Shown here one piece after another: positions 1 to 3,961 of a DNA stretch of 8,227 nt. The stretch comes from Thermoflexales bacterium (lineage in GTDB: Bacteria; Chloroflexota; Anaerolineae; Fen-1058), in contig JAUQXD010000007.1 in assembly GCA_030834835.1 (NCBI GenBank), positions 1 through 8,227 on the forward strand, written 5' to 3'. The first letter of the stretch is position 1; the number at the start of each line of letters is the position of its first letter. The notes under the pieces were generated by a model that saw only the letters and a program-made list of their open reading frames with translations, made no database searches and was not told where the DNA came from. The position numbers were made by a program, and so were the translations under genes.

Positions 1-108
1 TCACTGGATTCGTTCGCGGCGCAGTACGAAGCCATTACCGGCGTGCACTCCGATCCGGGCCACCTGCTCAAAGCGGGCGAGCGCGTCTACAATCTGGAGC
101 GCTACTAA
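1..108 (+). CDS. aor: Aldehyde:ferredoxin oxidoreductase, C-terminal fragment ending at a premature TAA
   Basis: The frame is open from the left edge and reads 35 codons, ending NLERY, before a TAA at 106-108. The text is typical of the C-terminal domain of the AOR family (tungsten-bis-pterin, [4Fe-4S] enzymes that oxidise aldehydes to carboxylic acids with ferredoxin as acceptor, cytoplasmic): a stretch around GVHSDPGHLLKAGER followed by YNLER. The cluster cysteines and pterin-binding motifs of the family lie further upstream, outside the window. The same frame continues with clear AOR sequence after the TAA (next entry), so this stop is not the natural end of the protein. Family assignment is fairly sure. 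Whether the gene is dead, or the stop is an assembly or sequencing error, cannot be decided here. Confidence 0.75.
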   Translation, partial: SLDSFAAQYEAITGVHSDPGHLLKAGERVYNLERY

Positions 109-300
109 AACAACCTCAACGGCTTCCGTGAGGGGAGTGACACGCTGCCCGATCGCTTCACCAAAGAGGCGTCTACCATGCCCGGCTCAATGGGCCAGGT
201 GTGCGAACTCGATCTGATGCTCGAGGAATACTACACGGCGCGCGGCTGGGTCAACGGTGTAGTGCCGGAAGCAAAGTTGAAGGAATTGGAGATCATCTGA
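109..300 (+). pseudogene. aor: Continuation of the aldehyde:ferredoxin oxidoreductase frame after the in-frame stop
   Basis: After the TAA at 106-108 the same reading frame stays open for 63 codons to a TGA at 298-300. It encodes recognisable AOR C-terminal sequence: NLNGFREGSDTLPDRF, then STMPGSMG, then ELDLMLEEYYTARGW, ending in KLKELEII. No insertion or deletion is needed; a single base change of the TAA (for example to a Tyr codon, giving RYYNN) would restore one continuous protein ending at 300. The absence of any other lesion implies a very recent nonsense mutation or a base-call error. The ATG at 178-180 could start only about 40 residues and has no good ribosome-binding site, so I do not call a separate gene. 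Confidence 0.7.
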
Positions 301-341
301 TCTCGTAAGGTAAGTTGGCAACTTGCCCTACACCAGACAAC

Positions 342-370
342 AACGGGGCGACTCAATGAGTCGCCCCGTT
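342..370 (+). terminator. Intrinsic terminator of the aldehyde:ferredoxin oxidoreductase gene
   Basis: A perfect 12-bp stem (342-353 with 359-370, arms AACGGGGCGACT and AGTCGCCCCGTT) closes a 5-base loop, and the plus strand then runs on as TTTTC. It begins about 40 bases after the TGA at 300. It sits between two convergent genes. On the minus strand the stem is followed by GTTGTTGT, a poorer U-tract, so it may only partly terminate the opposing mrp-moaD transcript. The rest of the 301-415 gap holds nothing else I can identify. Confidence 0.85.
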
Positions 371-415
371 TTCTATCATGTTGGGCTCAAGCCGCCTTGA
401 GCGCTGGCTGAGGAT

Positions 416-694
416 TTACCCGCCGCCCACGGCGGGAAAGACATTCACCACATCGTCTGGCATAATCCTGCTCTCGACGCCGTTCTCCAAAAACTGTGCA
501 TCGCGGCCATTGACGAAGAAGTGCACGTGGCCGTGAAGTTTGCCGGTCTCGTCCAGCAGTTCGGCGCCCAATTTTGGGAAGCGCGTAATCATCACAGTCA
601 ACATCTCTTGAACTGTAACACCGTGATCAACTTCAAACTCCACGGTCTTGCCCCCGACAATCGGTCGCAATGTCGCAAAAAAATGGACTTTCAT
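416..694 (-). CDS. moaD: MoaD/ThiS family sulfur carrier with intact C-terminal diglycine
   Basis: A 92-residue ubiquitin-fold protein starting MKVHFFATLRP and ending FPAVGGG. The C-terminal Gly-Gly is the residue pair that is adenylated and thiocarboxylated in MoaD/ThiS sulfur carriers. In the MoaD role the thiocarboxylate supplies sulfur to the dithiolene of molybdopterin in the MoaD-MoaE synthase (cytoplasmic). The VNGR motif near residues 61-64 and the VVNVFPAVGG end are family hallmarks. The start is an ATG at 694 that overlaps the stop of the upstream gene in an ATGA (4 bases), with GAGGAG about 10 bases upstream. It is the last gene of the mrp operon and converges with a tungsten-pterin aldehyde oxidoreductase, the kind of enzyme that needs such a cofactor. 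The exact acceptor pathway (pterin, thiamine or tRNA thiolation) is inferred; no MoaE or MoeB is in view. Confidence 0.85.
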   Translation of the reverse strand: MKVHFFATLRPIVGGKTVEFEVDHGVTVQEMLTVMITRFPKLGAELLDETGKLHGHVHFFVNGRDAQFLENGVESRIMPDDVVNVFPAVGGG

Positions 695-1011
695 GGCGTC
701 TCATCTCCTCGTAATTTCCGGGTCTCTTCAACGTTGATCTTACCACTGGCGATGGGCGAAAAAATACTCACGACCTCGGCCGCCCCGATTGGCCGATCCA
801 GCCCGTCGGCAAACAGGCGCGGATTGCGCCCGTTGACGTACAGCGGAATCCATGGATACAATTGGCCGCTATCGTCCAACAACTCCGGGCGCAGCAACGG
901 ATGACGTGTTACCATGATCTCCAGCACCTGCCGCAGATTCAGATCGGCTTCAACCTCGATCGTTTTCTCACCCACCATCGGGCGGTAGACGCCGTAAAAT
1001 TCCACACGCAT
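691..1011 (-). CDS. MoaD-like ubiquitin-fold protein lacking the C-terminal diglycine
   Basis: A 106-residue protein, MRVEFYGVYRPMVGEKT..., clearly paralogous to the following moaD: shared RP-VG-KT near residues 10-17, M-TR-P, ELLD, VNGR and a VV-F strand, about a third identical by eye. Where the sister ends in VGGG, this one reads FSPIASGK and runs on for about 15 residues (INVEETRKL, then RGDETP). With no terminal Gly-Gly it should not form a thiocarboxylate in the usual way. I chose the ATG at 1011 because the conserved domain begins there and GAGG lies 6 bases upstream; the open frame extends to 1065, but that part would overlap mrpG and is unlike the family. The gap to mrpG is 19 bases, and the stop overlaps the moaD start (ATGA). 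The last codons also carry the moaD ribosome-binding site. It could be a degenerate duplicate, a structural partner, or a frameshifted moaD. Confidence 0.75.
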   Translation of the reverse strand: MRVEFYGVYRPMVGEKTIEVEADLNLRQVLEIMVTRHPLLRPELLDDSGQLYPWIPLYVNGRNPRLFADGLDRPIGAAEVVSIFSPIASGKINVEETRKLRGDETP

Positions 1012-1030
1012 AGTCTGCCTCTGGCTCGCT

Positions 1031-1366
1031 TCACGATCGAGGCTTGTTCTGCCCGGCCAGATCATTACGGATCGCGCGCTTGAGCGGCAGGCCCAGCCGG
1101 TACGCCGCCGACGCCAGCGCGTGCGCGGTGACCGGCCCGCCGATCAGCAGCAGCGCGATCAACACCAGCCCCTTGCCCACGCTTAACGGCGTGATGAACA
1201 CTGCCGCAATCAACAGCAGCACCACGCCGAACACGCCCACCTTGCCCGTGGCGTGCAGGCGCGTGTACACATCGGGCAGACGCACCAGCCCCAGCACGCC
1301 GATGATGGAAAAGGCCGTCCCGCCGATCACCGTCAGAATTGCGATTGCTTCAAATAGAGTCTGCAC
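1031..1366 (-). CDS. mrpG: Mrp/Mnh Na+/H+ antiporter subunit G
   Basis: A 111-residue membrane protein with three predicted helices (roughly residues 5-27, 42-62, 65-90). The family signature sits at the end of helix 1 and the following loop: GLVRLPDVYTRLHATGKVG, matching the conserved FPDxYTRLHA block of MnhG/PhaG. MrpG is one of the small integral-membrane subunits of the Mrp complex in the cytoplasmic membrane and has no catalytic role of its own known to me. The start is a GTG at 1366 with GAGG five bases upstream; that ribosome-binding site straddles the stop of mrpF, leaving a 7-base gap, so translation is probably coupled. The tail after about residue 95 is basic and likely cytoplasmic. 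Identification is secure from motif, size and position. Confidence 0.93.
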   Translation of the reverse strand: MQTLFEAIAILTVIGGTAFSIIGVLGLVRLPDVYTRLHATGKVGVFGVVLLLIAAVFITPLSVGKGLVLIALLLIGGPVTAHALASAAYRLGLPLKRAIRNDLAGQNKPRS

Positions 1367-1373
1367 GTCAACC

Positions 1374-1649
1374 TCAAAACACCTGTCGATCCGCGACGAA
1401 TTTGGCCAGCGCGATCGTGCCGATGAAGCCCAGTGCCGCCAGCCCCAGCGCCACGTCGATGTACAGGCTGTTCAGCGTCAGCAGCGCCACCAGCACAAGC
1501 ACGCCCAGCACCAGCGTGCTGAAGACATCCGCCCCCAGCAGCCGATCGATGACGTTCTCGCCGCGCCACAACCGCCACACGCACACCGCCAGCAGGCCGA
1601 TGTGAATGACCAGCGCGCCATACAAGACGACCGCCAGTAAATCACTCAT
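1374..1649 (-). CDS. mrpF: Mrp/Mnh cation/proton antiporter subunit F
   Basis: A 91-residue protein with three hydrophobic helices (about 4-25, 38-58, 63-85). The short loop after helix 1, RGENVIDRLLGADVFSTL, corresponds to the MnhF signature RGPxxxDRxxALD. MrpF is a small membrane subunit of the Mrp antiporter; homologues have been linked to bile-salt or cholate efflux, which I do not infer here. The ATG at 1649 overlaps the mrpE stop in an ATGA, with AGGA about 6 bases upstream, so it is translationally coupled. Size, motif and position between E and G agree with the standard order. Confidence 0.92.
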   Translation of the reverse strand: MSDLLAVVLYGALVIHIGLLAVCVWRLWRGENVIDRLLGADVFSTLVLGVLVLVALLTLNSLYIDVALGLAALGFIGTIALAKFVADRQVF

Positions 1650-2125
1650 GGAATAATCCTGCGCAACAGATCGCGCCGCTGCCGCTGCGCGGCCAACCGC
1701 ACCTCTTCGGGCTGGCTCGCATCAAGGCCATGCGTATACATCACGCCGTCCTCGCCGATCTCCACCACCAGTTCGCCCGGCGTGACCGAGATGGCGTGCG
1801 CACTGAGCGCGGTGGCCAACTCGGAATTCGTGCCCGCTGGAATAGCGATGATGCCCGGCTTGATCGGCAGCGACGGCGACAGCACGATGCGCGCCACTTG
1901 CAGCCCGCTGACAATCAACTCGATCAGCAGCAGCGCCAGATATTGAAGCAGCGCCAACAGCGCGCCGGGGAGCCGCCGCACACCGATCGGGTTGGCGCCA
2001 GGCCGCAAAAGCGCCGTCACGCCCAGCGTGATCAATCCGCCTACAATGATATTACTCACTTCCAGATTGGCCGTCAATGCGAGATAGATCGGCAGCAACA
2101 GCAGCGTCACCCACAGATACCGCAT
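1646..2125 (-). CDS. mrpE: Mrp/Mnh cation/proton antiporter subunit E
   Basis: A 159-residue protein: N-terminal hydrophobic helices (about 3-40, starting MRYLWVTLLLLPIYLAL), a second hydrophobic block around 57-80, then a soluble C-terminal region containing ELATALSAHAISVTPGELVVEI, the conserved NSITLTPGT-like strand of the MnhE family. MrpE is part of the Mrp complex; the soluble domain is cytoplasmic in the known family topology. Two ATGs compete. The one at 2131 makes an ATGA overlap with the mrpD stop but abuts GGGAGG with no spacing, while the one at 2125 lies six bases after it, the ideal distance, so I chose 2125. The longer open frame to 2218 is only the shadow of mrpD. Confidence 0.9.
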   Translation of the reverse strand: MRYLWVTLLLLPIYLALTANLEVSNIIVGGLITLGVTALLRPGANPIGVRRLPGALLALLQYLALLLIELIVSGLQVARIVLSPSLPIKPGIIAIPAGTNSELATALSAHAISVTPGELVVEIGEDGVMYTHGLDASQPEEVRLAAQRQRRDLLRRIIP

Positions 2126-2127
2126 CG

Positions 2128-3615
2128 TCATCCTCCCAGCACGGCCCGAATGTAAGCGGCGGGCGTGCCGATCCATTCGACGACGGCTTGCGACACCTTT
2201 AACAGCGGTTCGCCCCACAGACCCAGCAGCAGGGCCAGCCCGATGAGCAGGGCCGGCGCAATCAGGCGATCGCCGTAGGGCTTGGCTTTGACGCCCTCAG
2301 CGGGCGGCGTCCACCAGATCTTTTGAAAAGCCCGCGCCACGTAGATCAAGGTGAAGACACTGCCCCCTGCCACCAACGCCAGCGAGCCAAACTCCTGCGC
2401 GCTGAGGCCGCTGTTGAACAACAGATATTTGCTCAAGAAGCCGTTCATCGGCGGCAGACCCGCCAACCCCATGCCGCCCAGCAGAAACAACGCGCCCGCT
2501 TGCGGCAGCGTCTTGCCCAGCCCGCCAATGACGTCGAAGGCCGCCGTCTTGATCGGCGCGCGGCTGGCGACGTTGCCGGCCAGCATCAACATGGCCGATT
2601 TGAGCAGCGCGTGATTGAAGGCAAAAACCAGCGCGGCCATGAGTGATAGCGGCGTGCCCCAGCCAATGCCGACCAGCATGAAACCGATCTGGCCCAGCGT
2701 CGAGTAGGCCAGCATGCGCTTGGCGTGATACGTGCCGATGGCGGCCAGTCCGCCAAACAGAATGCCGCTAATGCCCAGCACCACCAACAGTTCGCGCAGC
2801 GGCCCGGCCTGCCCGACGAAGATCAGCGTCGTCATGCGCAGCAGACCGTACACGCCGATCTTGACCACGACCGACGACAGCATGGCGCTGACGGCGGTGG
2901 GCGAAGCGCTGTGAAAATCGGGCTGCCAGAAGTGGAACGGAAAGACCGCGGCCTTGATCAGAAAAGCGGCCGTCAGCGTCGCTAGCGCGATGGGCAGCAA
3001 AGGCCGATCGGGTTCGGCGGCGATCCGGCGAGCGAGATCGGCCATGTTCAGCGTGCCATATGAGGCGTACAGGCTGCCGATCGCAATCAACAGCAAGGCC
3101 GAGGCGATCAGGCTGATGAAGAAGTATTTGAAGGCTGCTTCCACGCCCGATTTGTCGTCGGAGATGGCCGTGAGGACCGTGCCGGAAATGACGACCAGCT
3201 CGGCGAACACAAACAGGTTGAACAGGTCGCCGGTCAGCATCGCCCCGGTCAGGCTGGCAGCCAGCGTCAGAAACAGCGGGAAGAAACCGGGATACTGCAC
3301 ACATTTGTCGCGGCAGCCCAGCGCATACAACAGGCCCGCCGCCAGCACCACCTGATACATGACGGCCATCAGCGCCGACAGGGCGTCGGCCACCAGCGAG
3401 ATGCCGAACGGCGCAGGCCACGCGCCCGACTGAAAAATGATCGGCTGGCCGCTGTCCAACACGGCGATCAGCAGTGCGACGCTGGAGAGCAGCGCGGCCA
3501 GCATCGCCACAAACGACCAGCCCGCCTGCACGCGATGATTGCGGCGCACCACGATGGCGACGGCCGCGCCCGCCAGCGGAATGATTATCGGCAGCAGAAC
3601 CAGTTCGTTACTCAT
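2128..3615 (-). CDS. mrpD: Mrp/Mnh antiporter subunit D (proton-translocating, complex I NuoM/NuoN-like)
   Basis: A polytopic membrane protein of 495-496 residues with about 14 helices, belonging to the proton_antipo_M family shared with NuoL/M/N. The key charged residues of the family's proton path are visible (numbering from the GTG): Glu140 in LFVFAELVVISG, Lys222 in FLIKAAVFPFHFW, Lys253 in VVVKIGVYGLL, His336 and Lys340 in FNHALLKSAML, and Lys397 in GFLSKYLL after GLPP. It is thought to be one of the two main ion-transporting modules of Mrp, together with MrpA. The start is ATG 3615 or the GTG just before it at 3618; neither has a strong ribosome-binding site, and the 6-9-base gap after mrpC suggests re-initiation. 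I rejected a complex I assignment because subunits C, E, F and G flank it. Confidence 0.93.
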   Translation of the reverse strand: MSNELVLLPIIIPLAGAAVAIVVRRNHRVQAGWSFVAMLAALLSSVALLIAVLDSGQPIIFQSGAWPAPFGISLVADALSALMAVMYQVVLAAGLLYALGCRDKCVQYPGFFPLFLTLAASLTGAMLTGDLFNLFVFAELVVISGTVLTAISDDKSGVEAAFKYFFISLIASALLLIAIGSLYASYGTLNMADLARRIAAEPDRPLLPIALATLTAAFLIKAAVFPFHFWQPDFHSASPTAVSAMLSSVVVKIGVYGLLRMTTLIFVGQAGPLRELLVVLGISGILFGGLAAIGTYHAKRMLAYSTLGQIGFMLVGIGWGTPLSLMAALVFAFNHALLKSAMLMLAGNVASRAPIKTAAFDVIGGLGKTLPQAGALFLLGGMGLAGLPPMNGFLSKYLLFNSGLSAQEFGSLALVAGGSVFTLIYVARAFQKIWWTPPAEGVKAKPYGDRLIAPALLIGLALLLGLWGEPLLKVSQAVVEWIGTPAAYIRAVLGG

Positions 3616-3624
3616 CACTCATCA

Positions 3625-3957
3625 TCAATACTTCAACCGATCGATCTCATCCGAATCCGTCGTGTTATACCGGATCGACAAGACATACATCATCGCCAGC
3701 ACGAAGGCCAGCCCGCCCAGACTGATGACGATGGCGGTCAGCACCAGCGCCTGCGGCAGTGCGTCGCTGCGCTGGCCGGCGGCGGTGGCATACGCGGCCC
3801 CTTCGCCGTTGGTTGCACCCATCGATAACAGGAACAGGTTGATGGTGTTGGACAGGATGATCACGCCCAGCGCCATACGAATAACGTTGCGCCGCAGCAG
3901 TTGAAACACCGCAATCCCAAACATCAGGCCAATGGCAATAGCATACAGCAGTTCCAT
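3625..3957 (-). CDS. mrpC: Mrp/Mnh cation/proton antiporter subunit C (NuoK-like)
   Basis: A 110-residue protein with three helices (about 2-20, 28-48, 70-94), the layout of NuoK/MnhC. Diagnostic blocks are GVIILSNTINLFLLSMG in helix 2 and DALPQALVLTAIVIS leading into helix 3, the latter being the MnhC hallmark DPLPQALVLTAIVI. It forms part of the ion path between MrpA and MrpD in structural models of the complex. The ATG at 3957 follows the mrpA stop (3962-3964) by four bases and has AAGGG about 8 bases upstream inside the end of mrpA. The tail after residue 95 is hydrophilic and acidic. The call is secure from motif, size and order. Confidence 0.93.
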   Translation of the reverse strand: MELLYAIAIGLMFGIAVFQLLRRNVIRMALGVIILSNTINLFLLSMGATNGEGAAYATAAGQRSDALPQALVLTAIVISLGGLAFVLAMMYVLSIRYNTTDSDEIDRLKY

Positions 3958-3961
3958 GGGC

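Noticed and set aside
106..108. Programmed recoding of the TAA in the oxidoreductase (read-through or a non-standard amino acid)
   Set aside because: UAA is not a known selenocysteine or pyrrolysine codon, the expected residue here is an ordinary Tyr, no recoding hairpin is apparent, and other genes in the window use TAA as a normal stop (mrpA, moaD).
1012..1065. Longer N-terminus for the diglycine-less MoaD-like protein
   Set aside because: The extra 18 residues overlap mrpG, do not resemble the family, and the ATG at 1011 has a good ribosome-binding site.
2126..2218. Longer mrpE starting at 2218
   Set aside because: The added residues are basic shadow sequence within mrpD; the hydrophobic MrpE N-terminus and the ribosome-binding site support 2125.
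2224..2233. HIP1 octamer as evidence of a cyanobacterial origin
   Set aside because: Only one full GCGATCGC was noticed; the enriched unit is the shorter CGATCG, and the gene set is not particularly cyanobacterial.
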